A stretch of DNA of 64,000 nt, taken from contig NZ_CP094972.1 of NCBI RefSeq assembly GCF_025985425.1, positions 868,001 through 932,000 of the forward strand, written 5' to 3'. Origin of the DNA: Entomomonas sp. E2T0 (GTDB lineage: Bacteria; Pseudomonadota; Gammaproteobacteria; Pseudomonadales; Pseudomonadaceae). Under the pieces are notes generated by a model. The model did no database searches and was not told the origin of the DNA. It saw nothing but the letters and a program-made list of their open reading frames with translations. The position numbers were made by a program, and so were the translations under genes. Shown piece after piece: positions 1-10,457 of this stretch; position 1 is the first letter of the stretch, and each line of letters begins with the position of its first letter.

Positions 1-715
1 TAATTAATTGATTACGAGCGATTATCGCAATAATTGGTTCGCCTTTTAGCTCAAGGCTAGGCAACAGTTGATCAAGCATTAACACTAAGCTGGCATCATA
101 ATTACCATCAAGGCAGAGGGTAGAACCAATATCTGAAGTATGTATTTCTATATGATCAAGCTTAGATTTAAAGTTTTCTAATGCTTGTTGATAAATAGCT
201 TGTAGATCGTTATTAGCTGAATATTCTGTTAATTGGCTTTGATAAAGGTAAGACATGCGTGTAGACATATCTAAAGCAAAAACAATGATTAAATCACCTG
301 CCAAAGGAAGATAAACTAAAGGGTCTTTTTCTGCATTTGGATCAGCCTGACGAATTGCTCGATAGATTTCATCGAGCCAGCTGATAGGTTTAATAGCAGG
401 TAGCAAAATAGGTTCTTCGTTTACTGCATGGAATATATCGCAGATATTTTGAATAATATTGTTTTTATAAGCATCAAAATCTTCATTACCTTGTAGATAA
501 GCATAATAAAGGTTGTCGGGATAAAAAATAATAGGTTCACCTTCTGGACGTTCAATACTGACACTTATCTTGTCAGGATTATCAGCGTCTAAGATAGTAG
601 CATTAATATCAGGATTAGCGTGTTTAAGTTGTTTAACAAGGTCTTCTGTAAGTTCTTTTTTAGATAGCTTTGCTGGTGAGTTTGTCTTGCCAAACAGTTT
701 TGAAAAAAATCCCAT
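1..715 (-). CDS. DUF1444 family protein, partial (runs off the left edge)
   Basis: An open frame reads leftward from an ATG at 715 to the window edge without a stop, giving at least 238 residues. The ATG has a perfect AGGAGG ribosome binding site five bases upstream. The protein starts MGFFSKLFGK and is soluble, with no signal peptide. Its pattern (a segment reading NLYYAYLQGN, then a long alpha/beta region with LPLAGDLIIVFALD) resembles the DUF1444/YtpQ family, whose function is unknown. It lies 20 bases after yheV on the same strand, so it may be co-transcribed with prlC-yheV. The family name is from memory of the pattern and is moderately sure; the C-terminus is missing. Confidence 0.7.
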   Translation of the reverse strand, partial: MGFFSKLFGKTNSPAKLSKKELTEDLVKQLKHANPDINATILDADNPDKISVSIERPEGEPIIFYPDNLYYAYLQGNEDFDAYKNNIIQNICDIFHAVNEEPILLPAIKPISWLDEIYRAIRQADPNAEKDPLVYLPLAGDLIIVFALDMSTRMSYLYQSQLTEYSANNDLQAIYQQALENFKSKLDHIEIHTSDIGSTLCLDGNYDASLVLMLDQLLPSLELKGEPIIAIIARNQLI

Positions 716-735
716 AGTTGCCTCCTTGCTGATGG

Positions 736-993
736 CTAGTGTGACGTCTTGTTTAATTTAGGATTAGGAAAAAAGCGGATAGGTTTTGACTCTTGTGCTA
801 TAGGAGTAGGTTGAGCAATGCGTGTTGAGGGTTCAGCAGGTATACTTAACCCTTGCTCATCTAATGTATCCATAAAGCCACAGGCCATACATTCTCTATG
901 TGGTACATTATTTTCTGACCACATCATTAGTTTATCCATTTCTTTGCAAGAGGGGCAAACTGCCCCTGCAATAAAACGTTTAGGTGTTTTCAT
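736..993 (-). CDS. yheV: YheV-like zinc-ribbon protein
   Basis: An 85-residue protein with a small treble of metal-ligand motifs: CPSC near residues 13-16 and CMAC near 35-38, separated by a short loop, which is the YheV family pattern (putative metal-binding protein of unknown role). The tail after the ribbon is low-complexity and rich in Pro and Ser. The start codon overlaps the prlC stop by one base (TGATG), so the two are translationally coupled. In Pseudomonas and related genomes a YheV gene commonly follows prlC, which supports the assignment. Confidence 0.85.
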   Translation of the reverse strand: MKTPKRFIAGAVCPSCKEMDKLMMWSENNVPHRECMACGFMDTLDEQGLSIPAEPSTRIAQPTPIAQESKPIRFFPNPKLNKTSH

Positions 994-3038
994 CAGGCTA
1001 CCTCTTCTATAAAACCAGAGTGACGTAGTAACGGTTCTATACTTGGCTCACGACCTCGAAACTCAATAAATAACTCTATAGGCTCTTGAGAACCACCTTT
1101 GGCTAGAATAGTTTCACGGAATAAGCGGCCTGTTTCTGGATTAAGTATACCTTCTTCTTCAAAGCGGGAAAATGCGTCAGCAGATAGTACTTCAGCCCAT
1201 TTATAGCTGTAATAACCAGCAGCATAACCACCTGCAAAAATATGTGCAAAACTATTAGCAAAACGATTGTAAGCTGGTGGTTTTAATACTGCTACTCGTT
1301 CACGTACATCATTTAATACGTGTTCAACCGTTTTATCACCATAGAAAGTGTGTAGCTCAAAATCAAATAGGGAGAACTCTAGCTGGCGCACCATCATTAA
1401 GCCAGCTTGAAAGTTCTTGGCAGCTAACATTTTGTCCAGTAAGTCTTTAGGTAAAGGTTCACCTGTTTCATAATGGCTAGAAATAAGGGCTAATCCTTCT
1501 TCTTGCCAACACCAGTTTTCCATAAATTGACTAGGCAACTCCACTGCATCCCAAGCTACGCCATTAATACCTGATGCCCCTAAGTGTTCTATACGGGTAA
1601 GCATATGGTGTAACCCATGGCCAAATTCATGAAATAAAGTAGTCACCTCATCATGTGTTAATAGTGCAGGTTTACCTTCACTAGCAGGCATGAAGTTACA
1701 AACTAAATTAGCTACTGGCGTAATGATTTGTCCTTGACTGTTTTGATAGCGATCACGGGCGCCATCCATCCATGCTCCCCCTCTTTTATTGGAGCGAGCA
1801 TATAAATCAAAGAAAAAGCGACCAATCGTTTTGCCTTGCTCTTTGATTTCAAATAGCCTTACATCAGGATGCCATGTGTCAAAATTGTGTAATTCTGAAA
1901 TTTGAATGTTGTAAAGTGTTTCTACTAATGTAAATAGCCCAGTTAATACTTTATCAATAGGGAAATAAACGCGTAATGTTTCATCAGAAATGCTATAGCG
2001 AGCCTCTCTTAGTTTTTCACTATAATAGCTAACATCCCAACTTTGCATATCCGTAATACCTTGCTCTGCAACATAGTTGCGTAATTCTTTGAGATCTTGC
2101 TCTGCAAAAGGCTTACTACGATTGGCTAAATCATTTAAGAAGGTTAATACTTGCTGAGGATTTTCAGCCATTTTGTCAGCTAAAGAAAGTTCAGCATAAT
2201 TAGCAAAGCCTAGTAATTGGGCTAATTCATGTCTTAATGCTAATATTTCTTGCATAATAGGGCCATTATCAAATTTATTAGCTATTGGCCCTTGATCAGA
2301 AGCACGCGTGCAATAGGCTTGATAAATTTCTTCACGAAGCTTTCTATCATCAGCGTAACTAATAACGGCATAGTAGCAAGGAAACTCTAAAGTAATTAGC
2401 CAGCCTGTTAAGTTCTTGGCTTGTGCGGCTTGTGCCATTTGCGATTTAGCTGATGAAGGAATGCCAGTTAGTGCTTGTTCATCAGTGATATGTTTTGTCC
2501 ATGCTTGAGTTGCGTCTAATAGTTGATTAGAAAATTTACTGCTTAATTCAGATAGTTTAGCTTGAATTTCACCATAGCGTTTTTGTTTATCAACGGGTAA
2601 ATCAATACCTGATAAATGAAAGTCTCTTAACGTATGTTTTAAAATAGTTTGTTGTGGGGTTGAGAATTGTTTAGCTACAGGGCTGTTATTTAAAGCTTGA
2701 TAACGTTCAAATAGCTGCTTATTTTGTCCCATTTCTGTGGAATACTCAGAGAGCTTAGGTAAGCAAGCTTCATAAGCGTTACGTAGTTCTGCATTATTCA
2801 TTACAGCATTAAGATGACTAATAGGACTCCAGGTATGACTCAGTTTTTCCCCTATTTCATCTAATAATAGTACAGTGTTTTCCCAACTTAACTCTGTCGG
2901 TGGGTTTTCCAATAAATTTTTAATAGCTGTTCTATTACTTTCTAGTACGCTATCAATAGCAGACTCAACATGCTCTGCTTTAATTTCTGAGTAAGGTGGT
3001 AAATCGAAATTTGTTAAAAGAGGATTTGTTTGGGTCAC
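993..3038 (-). CDS. prlC: Oligopeptidase A (M3 family zinc metallopeptidase)
   Basis: A 681-residue cytoplasmic peptidase that degrades short peptides, including cleaved signal peptides, in E. coli. The M3 zinc motif HEFGH is at about residues 469-473, inside TTLFHEFGHGLHHML, and the downstream catalytic region carries the usual helical pattern. Length matches E. coli OpdA (about 680). The N-terminus MTQTNPLL fits the family start. It is followed directly by yheV with a one-base overlap. No damage is visible and the assignment is secure. Confidence 0.97.
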   Translation of the reverse strand: MTQTNPLLTNFDLPPYSEIKAEHVESAIDSVLESNRTAIKNLLENPPTELSWENTVLLLDEIGEKLSHTWSPISHLNAVMNNAELRNAYEACLPKLSEYSTEMGQNKQLFERYQALNNSPVAKQFSTPQQTILKHTLRDFHLSGIDLPVDKQKRYGEIQAKLSELSSKFSNQLLDATQAWTKHITDEQALTGIPSSAKSQMAQAAQAKNLTGWLITLEFPCYYAVISYADDRKLREEIYQAYCTRASDQGPIANKFDNGPIMQEILALRHELAQLLGFANYAELSLADKMAENPQQVLTFLNDLANRSKPFAEQDLKELRNYVAEQGITDMQSWDVSYYSEKLREARYSISDETLRVYFPIDKVLTGLFTLVETLYNIQISELHNFDTWHPDVRLFEIKEQGKTIGRFFFDLYARSNKRGGAWMDGARDRYQNSQGQIITPVANLVCNFMPASEGKPALLTHDEVTTLFHEFGHGLHHMLTRIEHLGASGINGVAWDAVELPSQFMENWCWQEEGLALISSHYETGEPLPKDLLDKMLAAKNFQAGLMMVRQLEFSLFDFELHTFYGDKTVEHVLNDVRERVAVLKPPAYNRFANSFAHIFAGGYAAGYYSYKWAEVLSADAFSRFEEEGILNPETGRLFRETILAKGGSQEPIELFIEFRGREPSIEPLLRHSGFIEEVA

Positions 3039-3066
3039 GGTTTAAATCTCAAGTAAATTGGTTACT

Positions 3067-3819
3067 TTAATGGGGTGAGTAGATGGGTTTGATAATATCT
3101 CTTAATTGTTCATAGGGGATAAATAATTGAGGTTCACCCATTGCATAAGGAGCTAAAGTATTAGCATCATATTTTAATATTGCTTGTTTAGACAATAAGG
3201 CAATATGTGTGGTTTCAACAAACGGCCAATCTTCTTGAAACATTTTATTATTTAGCAATTGATTAGCTTCAAGCCATTGATTATACGAAATTTGTGCAAT
3301 AGACCAAAAGGTTTGTGTTTTATCTGGGTGAATAGCTTTGGCTAGGGTAATGTCTTGTTGTTTTTGCTTATCGAAATTAATAATGGTAAATTTTTTAGGA
3401 TTATATTGACTGGTGGCAGGCGCTGTTTGTACAGAAAGTTCTAATACAATAAAAACACTACTTTCTTCCAATAACTCAACGTTAATTATTAGGTGATCGC
3501 CCTGATTAGCTTTAGCTAGAAAGCTTGTTAGATACTTATGCAAAGAAATATTAGACGGTGCATTCATTACTTCTAAAAGGCGAGTTTCAATTAATTGATT
3601 AAGCGTTGGTATTTTTTTAAAGGAAATACTGGAAAGTTTGAAGCTAGGACAGGAATTATCAATTAGAGTAGAGGCTTCACATCCTGTCTGTTGCTCTTGC
3701 CAGTTGATTGGGTCAATATTTAAGTTTTTGGAAGAGGTGTTGTCTCTATTTAAATAACTACAGCCCCCTAGATGAGTCAGTAATAAAAAAATTATTAAAA
3801 AATAAGGGAACCTTGTCAT
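3067..3819 (-). CDS. DUF3298 (RsiV-type) domain lipoprotein
   Basis: The start at 3819 is preferred over an upstream ATG at 3873 because it places a lipoprotein signal (MTRFPYFLIIFLLLTHLGGC) at the N-terminus and leaves a 4-base gap after the preceding gene; the longer frame would bury the signal behind 18 polar residues. The mature part of about 230 residues ends in a pattern typical of DUF3298: a conserved stretch reading LAPYAMGEPQLFIPYEQL. In Bacillus the same domain is in the anti-sigma factor RsiV, but here there is no N-terminal anti-sigma domain and no sigma factor nearby, so a regulatory role is not implied. Probably outer-membrane or periplasm-facing; function unknown. Confidence 0.75.
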   Translation of the reverse strand: MTRFPYFLIIFLLLTHLGGCSYLNRDNTSSKNLNIDPINWQEQQTGCEASTLIDNSCPSFKLSSISFKKIPTLNQLIETRLLEVMNAPSNISLHKYLTSFLAKANQGDHLIINVELLEESSVFIVLELSVQTAPATSQYNPKKFTIINFDKQKQQDITLAKAIHPDKTQTFWSIAQISYNQWLEANQLLNNKMFQEDWPFVETTHIALLSKQAILKYDANTLAPYAMGEPQLFIPYEQLRDIIKPIYSPH

Positions 3820-3823
3820 TCTT

Positions 3824-4135
3824 CTACCAACTAAATAATGTCCATGAGGGGATTTTTTCTTGAGGACGGCCATTTTTTAATGTGTTGTTATCTCCATCAG
3901 CATTAACAAGGTAATAAGGTTTACCATGTTTAGGTGTCACTTTAACTGAGTAAATAAAACCTTTTATACGACGCTCTTCGATAGTATTGTCACCTTCTTG
4001 ATAGGTAATGACAGTGGTGTCAGCGTTATTTGGCTGATCTGTTGCTAATTGAGTATCTTCTGTAGAAGGTTTGGTTGACTGTTGAGAACAAGCAGTAACT
4101 AGTAATAAACAACCAATCATTAAGATATATTTCAT
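3824..4135 (-). CDS. DUF2782 small lipoprotein
   Basis: A 103-residue protein with a lipobox (VTAC, Cys at 16) and a low-complexity Ser/Thr/Asp linker up to about residue 45. The C-terminal part, containing IYSVKVTPKHGKPYYLV and a GDN turn, matches the small DUF2782 family of Pseudomonas-type bacteria, of unknown function. It is followed after 4 bases by the DUF3298 lipoprotein, so both likely form one transcript of envelope lipoproteins. Confidence 0.75.
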   Translation of the reverse strand: MKYILMIGCLLLVTACSQQSTKPSTEDTQLATDQPNNADTTVITYQEGDNTIEERRIKGFIYSVKVTPKHGKPYYLVNADGDNNTLKNGRPQEKIPSWTLFSW

Positions 4136-4518
4136 GAGATAACTCTGTTTGTGTGATGCTATTTTATAGTTAAGTTTACCACCTTTTATGAGAGTTATTG
4201 AGCAAGTTTGTAAAAAATCCTAAAACTATTAAGACAATAGTGTTATTCTATTAAGCTTCATATACATTATTGTTTATAATGGGCGTAAACTCCTATATAA
4301 GGCAAGATAGAATCCTCTATTGTTGTATGTTTTGTATTTGTTTTTATTCTAACTAGTGTTTGAAACTATTTGAAATATTCTTTAGCAAAATAACAGAGAT
4401 TTATTAAAAGAAGTTGTTTACAAACACTGCTGAATGTAAGTAAAGTTAGCAATCATTTTGTTATTTTTTGTTTTCAGGCTATATTTTTAAGTCCTCTTCT
4501 GTGGCTGAGGTTTTTTCT
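4136..4518. other. Intergenic region, divergent promoters of lipoprotein and efflux genes
   Basis: This 383-base AT-rich gap separates two divergently read transcription units. On the right it holds the efflux operator/promoter annotated separately. A TATAAT sequence at 4275-4280 has no good -35 partner. I see no convincing small ORF or RNA hairpin with a T tract, and no TetR-family regulator gene. Confidence 0.5.
4417..4444 (+). promoter_or_regulatory. TtgR/AcrR-like operator overlapping the efflux promoter
   Basis: An imperfect inverted repeat: left arm TTTACAAACA, right arm TGTAAGTAAA (its complement reads TTTACTTACA), 8 of 10 positions matching. By eye the 24 bases from 4419 match the E. 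coli AcrR operator at 19 positions, and they closely resemble the remembered TtgR operator of Pseudomonas putida (TTTACAAACA...TGAATGTAAGTA). A plausible promoter is embedded: -35 TTTACA at 4417-4422 and -10 TAAAGT at 4441-4446, spacer 18, so a bound repressor would occlude RNA polymerase. Confidence 0.7.
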
Positions 4519-5667
4519 ATGCAACTAAAACCAACTCGTTCTATATGGATTTCTGCGTTATCATTATCTATACTGCTGTTAGCAGGATGTGGAAAAGGTA
4601 ATGAACAACAACAAGAGCAGCCACCACAAAAAGTAGAAGTCGTTACTATTAAAGCACAACCGTATACTCTAACAAGAGATTTACCTGGTCGCACAATGGC
4701 TTATCGTGTAGCAGAAGTAAGGCCTCAAGTAGAAGGTATTATCCTTAAGCGACTTTTCAAAGAAGGTGGAGAAGTTAAAGAAGGGGATCAACTTTATCAA
4801 ATAGATCCTGCTATTTACCAAGCAGATGTAAAAAGTGCTCAAGCTAACCTCGCTTCTGCACAGGCTTTAGAAAAGCGTTATAAATCATTGGTTTCATCAA
4901 AAGCTGTTAGCCAACAACAATATGATGATGCTCGAGCTGCCTTATTACAGGCGCAAGCAAGTTTGCAAACAGCTCAAGTTAGATTGCGTTATACCAAAGT
5001 ATTGGCGCCTATTTCTGGACGTATTAGCCGTTCATTAGTAACAGAAGGTGCTTTGGTTACAACAGGACAAGCCAATCCTCTAACAACCATTAATCAATTA
5101 GATCCTATTTATGTAGATATTACTCAACCTTCAAAGGACATTCTTCTATTACGAGAAGAGTTAGCAAAGGGGCAATTGGAGAAAGTGGGTGAAAATGCTG
5201 CTAAAACTGTATTGATCTTAGAAGATGGTACAACCTATGAGCACGAAGGTGAGTTAGAGTTTTCAGAAGTGTCTGTTAATGAGTCCACAGGTAGTGTTAC
5301 GTTGCGAGCAATTTTTAAAAATCCAGAAAATAAATTATTACCTGGTATGTTTGTTCATGCTCGTTTAAAAGAAGGTGTTCGACAAAATGCTATTCTTGTT
5401 CCTCAGTTAGGCGTTACCCGTAACGTAAAGGGTGAAGCGACTGCGATGGTTGTGAATAAAGAAAATAAAGTTGAACAACGTATATTAGATGTTTCACGAG
5501 TAGCTAATTATAATCAATGGTTAGTTAACAAGGGCTTAGAAGAGAATGATAGAGTTATTGTCAAGGGTCTACAGAAGATCCGACAAGGTGCAAAAGTAGA
5601 TCCAATAGAACAAGGCCAAGCAAGCAATAAACAAGATGGTAATTCTAATTCAGAAGGCAACGAGTAA
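4519..5667 (+). CDS. RND efflux periplasmic adaptor lipoprotein (MexA/AcrA/TtgA type)
   Basis: Membrane fusion protein linking the inner-membrane RND pump to the outer-membrane channel. The ATG at 4519 is chosen over 4468 because GAGG lies eight bases upstream and the product then begins with a lipoprotein signal, LLAGC, with Cys24. Order: lipid anchor, beta-barrel and lipoyl half-motif (PQVEGIILKRLFKEGGEVKEG, split over about 65-85), alpha-hairpin rich in Gln/Ala (about 95-150), second lipoyl half (APISGRISRSLVTEGALVTTG region), then barrel and membrane-proximal domains. Length 382 fits the family. First gene of a three-gene operon with pump and channel. Confidence 0.95.
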   Translation: MQLKPTRSIWISALSLSILLLAGCGKGNEQQQEQPPQKVEVVTIKAQPYTLTRDLPGRTMAYRVAEVRPQVEGIILKRLFKEGGEVKEGDQLYQIDPAIYQADVKSAQANLASAQALEKRYKSLVSSKAVSQQQYDDARAALLQAQASLQTAQVRLRYTKVLAPISGRISRSLVTEGALVTTGQANPLTTINQLDPIYVDITQPSKDILLLREELAKGQLEKVGENAAKTVLILEDGTTYEHEGELEFSEVSVNESTGSVTLRAIFKNPENKLLPGMFVHARLKEGVRQNAILVPQLGVTRNVKGEATAMVVNKENKVEQRILDVSRVANYNQWLVNKGLEENDRVIVKGLQKIRQGAKVDPIEQGQASNKQDGNSNSEGNE

Positions 5668-5694
5668 AACATAGGTAATCCAGGAAAATAATTT

Positions 5695-8600
5695 ATGTCT
5701 AAGTTTTTTATTGACCGCCCGATTTTTGCTTGGGTAATTGCCTTGGTGATTATGTTAGCAGGTGGTTTGTCACTGGTTAGTATGCCTGTGAACCAATACC
5801 CTAGTATTTCAGCACCTGCCATTGGTATTTCGGTAATGTATCCAGGTGCTTCAGCAGAAACTGTACAAGATACTGTAGTACAGGTTATTGAACAGCAAAT
5901 GAATGGTATCGATAATCTGCGTTACATGTCATCACAAAGTAACTCAGATGGTAGTATGACCATTACAGTTACCTTTGAGCAAGGTACAGATCCAGATATC
6001 GCTCAGGTACAAGTACAAAATAAATTACAATTAGCTACACCTTTGCTACCAATGGAAGTACAACAACAGGGTATTCGTGTTGTTAAGTCAACAGTTAACT
6101 TCTTATTGGTAGTAGGTTTAGTGTCTAAAGATGGTTCGATGACCAACTATGACCTTAGTAACTATATTGTTTCTAATATGCAGGATGCTATTGCTCGTAC
6201 CCCTGGTGTTGGTGACTTTCAAGTGTTTGGTGCGCAATATTCGATGCGTATTTGGTTAAGCCCTGCTAAATTAAATAATTATAAATTAACACCTATTGAT
6301 GTTAGTAATGCAATTAAAGCACAAAATATTCAAGTTTCTTCTGGGCAGCTAGGTGGTTTACCTGCATTACCAGGTACTCAGCTTAATGCGACGATTGTTA
6401 GTAAAACTAGACTACAAACACCAGAAGAGTTTGGCAATATACTTTTAAAAGTACAAACAGATGGTTCTCAAGTTCGTCTAAAAGATGTATCTGATGATAT
6501 CAACCTGGGTGGTGAGAACTATGCGATTACAGCCTTGTATAATGGTAATCCAGCTTCTGGTATAGCTCTTAAATTAGCTACGGGTGCTAATGCATTAAAC
6601 ACGGCAAAAGCTGTACGTGCTACTGTTGCTCAATTAGAGCCTTTCTTTCCAGATGGCGTAGAGGTTGTTTACCCCTATGATAGTACGCCAGTTGTATCTG
6701 CCTCTATTACTATGGTGGTGCATACCTTATTTGAAGCGATTGTTTTAGTATTCCTTGTGATGTTCTTGTTCTTACAGAACTTTCGAGCAACACTTATTCC
6801 AACTATCGCTGTGCCTGTGGTATTACTAGGTACCTTTGGTGTGTTAGCTGCTTTTGGTTTTTCAATTAATACATTAACCATGTTTGCAATGGTTCTAGCC
6901 ATTGGCTTGCTGGTAGACGATGCTATTGTTGTAGTGGAAAACGTTGAGCGGGTGATGCAGGAAGAAAAACTGCCACCTAAAGAAGCAGCAAAGAAATCCA
7001 TGGATGAGATTCAGGGAGCATTGGTCGGTATCGCAATGGTACTTTCAGCAGTATTCGTTCCTATGGCCTTTTTAGGTGGTGCAACGGGTATTATTTATCG
7101 TCAGTTCTCGATCACTATTGTTTCTGCAATGGTGCTCTCTGTATTAGTGGCATTGATTTTAACACCAGCCCTTTGTGCGACTATGTTAAGCCCTCCTAAA
7201 GAGGGAGATGAGCATGGCGAACATAAAAAAGGTTTTTTTGGTTGGTTTAATAGAACCTTTGAAAAGTCAGTTAAAATTTATGTAGGCGGGGTTGCTAAGG
7301 TATTAAAAAATAGAGTGTTATTTGTATTGCTTTATGCAGGTGTTTGCGCGGTTATTGTCTTTATGTTTAGAGCAATTCCCACAGAGATGTTGCCACAAGA
7401 AGACCAGAAAGTCTTGTTTGCAATGGTGCAAACACCGGCGGGAACGCCTGCAGAAGAAACACAAAAAATAGTGGACGAAATGCGTGAAACTATTTTAAAA
7501 ACGGAAGCAAAGAATGTTGACTCTGTATTTACAGTGACAGGCTTTAGTTTTGCTGGTCGTGGACAAAGTTCTGCTTTAGCATTCATCATGTTAAAAGATT
7601 GGGATAAACGACCAGATGCGGATCAAAGTGTTCAGGCGGTATCAGGTCGTCTTATGAGAATTTTCTTTACGGATGAGAGATTTTTAGGTGGTCAAGTATT
7701 TGCTGTCGTTCCTCCAGCAGTTATGGAGTTAGGTAACTCTGGTGGTGTTGATATGTTCCTCCAAGACCAAGGTGGTATTGGACATGAAGCATTAATGGAA
7801 GCACGTAATGAATTATTAGGGTTGGCAAGGCAAAGTAAAATATTAAACCCAGCTACTGTCCGTCCTAATGGTATGGATGATGAACCACAATATAAAATAT
7901 ATGTTGATGAAGAACAGGCTAGTGTTTATGGCATAGCTTTATCTGATATTTACCAAACGTTATCTATAGCTTGGGGTAGTAGTTATATTAATGACTTTAT
8001 TGATCGGGGACGTGTCAAAAAGGTATATATACAAGCTAGTGCTGATGCGCGGATGACACCAGAAGACTTTAAAAAATGGTATGTACGTAACAATAAAGGC
8101 GAAATGGTTCCATTAGCTAATTTGGTTAGAGGCGAATGGATGAAAGGCTCTCCTAAATTGGAGCGTTATAATGGTGTACCTGCTGTAGAGATTGTGGGTG
8201 ACCCAGCCGCAGGTTATAGCTCTGGTGATGCTATGAATGAAATGGAACGTTTAGTAGGACAGTTGTCTGAAAAAGGGGTTGGTTTCTCTTGGACAGGTTT
8301 GTCTTATGAGGAAAAATTAGCGGGAGCTCAAGAGCTTGCTTTATATGCATTAGCTGGCGTAGTTGTATTCCTTTGTTTGGCCGCCCTTTATGAAAGTTGG
8401 GCTATTCCATTTGCGGTTATTTTAGTAGCACCACTGGGTATTTTAGGTGTAGTTGTTGCTACGGAGTTAAGAGGATTAACCAATGATGTATTCTTTAAGG
8501 TGGGGTTGTTAACAACTATTGGACTCGTCTCTAAAAATGCTATTTTAATTGTTGAGTTTGCGCAAGCTTTCCATGAAAATGGTAAAAGTTTAGTAGATGC

Positions 8601-8868
8601 AGCATTAGAGGCATGTCGTATGCGGATACGGCCTATTGTTATGACGTCGCTAGCCTTTATTTTAGGGGTTGTTCCATTGGCAATTTCAAGTGGAGCTGGT
8701 GCTGGTAGTGCGCACTCTATTGGTACTGGGGTTGTAGGTGGTATGCTGTCGGCAACGATTTTGGCTATTTTCTGGATTCCATTATTTTATGTACTAGTCA
8801 GTTCATTGTTTAGGATTAAAACAAACAAAGAAAAAGAACAGCTTAGACATGAACAGTTGAAGGATTAA
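5695..8868 (+). CDS. RND multidrug efflux transporter, inner-membrane pump (MexB/AcrB/TtgB type)
   Basis: A 1057-residue proton-driven drug exporter of the HAE1 family. N-terminus [18 protein letters not shown] is the family signature with TM1. Proton-relay residues are visible: Asp408-Asp409 in [14 protein letters not shown] (TM4) and Lys947 in [13 protein letters not shown] (TM10). Two repeats, each with six membrane segments and a large periplasmic porter loop, are intact. It starts 27 bases after the adaptor stop and ends 5 bases before the channel gene. Likely substrates are hydrophobic drugs, bile salts or host toxins by family knowledge; the exact range cannot be read from sequence. 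Confidence 0.96.
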   Translation: MSKFFIDRPIFAWVIALVIMLAGGLSLVSMPVNQYPSISAPAIGISVMYPGASAETVQDTVVQVIEQQMNGIDNLRYMSSQSNSDGSMTITVTFEQGTDPDIAQVQVQNKLQLATPLLPMEVQQQGIRVVKSTVNFLLVVGLVSKDGSMTNYDLSNYIVSNMQDAIARTPGVGDFQVFGAQYSMRIWLSPAKLNNYKLTPIDVSNAIKAQNIQVSSGQLGGLPALPGTQLNATIVSKTRLQTPEEFGNILLKVQTDGSQVRLKDVSDDINLGGENYAITALYNGNPASGIALKLATGANALNTAKAVRATVAQLEPFFPDGVEVVYPYDSTPVVSASITMVVHTLFEAIVLVFLVMFLFLQNFRATLIPTIAVPVVLLGTFGVLAAFGFSINTLTMFAMVLAIGLLVDDAIVVVENVERVMQEEKLPPKEAAKKSMDEIQGALVGIAMVLSAVFVPMAFLGGATGIIYRQFSITIVSAMVLSVLVALILTPALCATMLSPPKEGDEHGEHKKGFFGWFNRTFEKSVKIYVGGVAKVLKNRVLFVLLYAGVCAVIVFMFRAIPTEMLPQEDQKVLFAMVQTPAGTPAEETQKIVDEMRETILKTEAKNVDSVFTVTGFSFAGRGQSSALAFIMLKDWDKRPDADQSVQAVSGRLMRIFFTDERFLGGQVFAVVPPAVMELGNSGGVDMFLQDQGGIGHEALMEARNELLGLARQSKILNPATVRPNGMDDEPQYKIYVDEEQASVYGIALSDIYQTLSIAWGSSYINDFIDRGRVKKVYIQASADARMTPEDFKKWYVRNNKGEMVPLANLVRGEWMKGSPKLERYNGVPAVEIVGDPAAGYSSGDAMNEMERLVGQLSEKGVGFSWTGLSYEEKLAGAQELALYALAGVVVFLCLAALYESWAIPFAVILVAPLGILGVVVATELRGLTNDVFFKVGLLTTIGLVSKNAILIVEFAQAFHENGKSLVDAALEACRMRIRPIVMTSLAFILGVVPLAISSGAGAGSAHSIGTGVVGGMLSATILAIFWIPLFYVLVSSLFRIKTNKEKEQLRHEQLKD

Positions 8869-8873
8869 TACAA

Positions 8874-10379
8874 ATGAGAAAGTCATTATTATCAATTATG
8901 GTTATGACGGTTACTTTAACAGGCTGTACTTTAATGCCTGATTATCAAAGACCTAATTTACCAGTAACAAATACATGGCCAACAGGAGAGGCCTATCCTA
9001 AAGGCCAACAAGGGGCTTATGTAGATTTAGGCTGGCGCGAGTTTTTTAGTGATAAAGAATTACAATCACTAATAGAAATGTCTTTAGCTAACAATAGGGA
9101 TTTACGTGTTGCAGCTCTAAACGTAGCCGCTTATGAAGCACAGTATCGTATTCAACGATCTGAGCTTTACCCTAATATTGGTGCTACAGGTACAGGTTCT
9201 CGTCAACATTTGCCAGGAGATTTATCAGGTACTGGTGACTCTAGGGTTAATAGTTCATGGGGTGTGACGCTAGGTATTACATCTTATGAGTTAGATTTCT
9301 TTGGGCGTATTCGTAGCTTGAATGAGGCGGCATTACAACAATATTTAGCTACCCAAGAGGCACAACGTAATACCCAAATTACTTTAGTTGCTAGCGTAGC
9401 TAATGCTTGGTTAACGTTGCAAGCCGATAGGGCATTACTTAAGTTAACAGAAGAAACATTACAAAACTATGAATATAACTATGACCTAGTTAGACGTAGT
9501 AATGAAGTGGGGGTTTCTTCAAGCTTAGATTTGGCACAAGCACGAACAGCTGTTGAGGGGGCAAAAGTTAATTTAGCTACCTATAAACGTCAGGTCGCGC
9601 AAGATTTAAATTTATTAACATTATTATTAGGTAGTGATTTACCAGATAATGTTAAAAATATGAAAGATAATAGTTTTAAACTGCAATACGTTAAAGAAAT
9701 ACCTGCAGGGTTACCTTCTGATTTAATGCAGAATCGTCCAGATATTATTGCAGCAGAGCATCAGTTAATGGCGGCTAATGCAAATATTGGTGCAGCACGT
9801 GCTGCATTTTTCCCAAGTATTTCTTTAACCAGTAATGTGGGAACAATGAGTACCAACTTTTCTAATTTATTTAGTAATGGTCAAGGTACATGGCTATTCC
9901 AGCCTACGATTAATTTACCTATTTTTACAGCAGGTCGTTTAAAAGGTAATTTAGATTATGCTGAAGTACAAAAAGATATTAATGTAGCGAATTACGAGAA
10001 GACTATCCAAACGGCGTTTAGAGAGGTGGCTGATGGATTGGCAGATCGTGAGACTTACAAAGATCAGGTAATCTCTCAAAGTAATTTTGTAGAAGCTAAC
10101 CAAACCTATTATGATTTAGCAGATCAACGTTATCAGGCAGGTATTGATAACTATATTACTTTATTAGATGCACAACGTCAGTTATTTAGTTCTCAACAAA
10201 ATTTAATTAACGTACGTTTAGCTCAATTAACCAGTGAAGTTAATCTTTATAAAGCATTAGGTGGTGGTTGGCAGGAAATGAATAGTCAATCACAACAAGC
10301 TGCTGAATCTAAAGAGACAGCTATCAGTATAACTACACCACAGAAAATAGATATTGAAGCAAAGAAAATTAGACGTTAA
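8874..10379 (+). CDS. Outer-membrane efflux channel lipoprotein (OprM/TtgC/NodT type)
   Basis: A 501-residue TolC-superfamily channel. Lipobox LTGC gives Cys18. The two internal TolC repeats are visible, each with long helices: [22 protein letters not shown] near the start of the first, and [23 protein letters not shown] in the second, followed by [20 protein letters not shown], a family hallmark. It is the last gene of the efflux operon, followed by a strong hairpin terminator. The C-terminal 40 residues are a polar extension beyond the usual OprM end. Confidence 0.95.
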   Translation: MRKSLLSIMVMTVTLTGCTLMPDYQRPNLPVTNTWPTGEAYPKGQQGAYVDLGWREFFSDKELQSLIEMSLANNRDLRVAALNVAAYEAQYRIQRSELYPNIGATGTGSRQHLPGDLSGTGDSRVNSSWGVTLGITSYELDFFGRIRSLNEAALQQYLATQEAQRNTQITLVASVANAWLTLQADRALLKLTEETLQNYEYNYDLVRRSNEVGVSSSLDLAQARTAVEGAKVNLATYKRQVAQDLNLLTLLLGSDLPDNVKNMKDNSFKLQYVKEIPAGLPSDLMQNRPDIIAAEHQLMAANANIGAARAAFFPSISLTSNVGTMSTNFSNLFSNGQGTWLFQPTINLPIFTAGRLKGNLDYAEVQKDINVANYEKTIQTAFREVADGLADRETYKDQVISQSNFVEANQTYYDLADQRYQAGIDNYITLLDAQRQLFSSQQNLINVRLAQLTSEVNLYKALGGGWQEMNSQSQQAAESKETAISITTPQKIDIEAKKIRR

Positions 10380-10396
10380 TTAATGACTCATAAATA

Positions 10397-10440
10397 AAAA
10401 TTGCTCCATCATATTTAATTATATGAAGAGCAATTTTTTT
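10397..10440. terminator. Rho-independent terminator, probably bidirectional
   Basis: Inverted repeat AAAATTGCTC (10397-10406) and GAGCAATTTT (10428-10437) with T/A runs on both sides. It sits between the convergent efflux operon and tyrB and could serve both. Confidence 0.85.
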
Positions 10441-10457
10441 AGATTAATTTTATACAT

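Noticed and set aside
4275-4280. TATAAT as the efflux promoter
   Set aside because: No partner -35 and far upstream of the operator; the promoter overlapping the palindrome is more likely.
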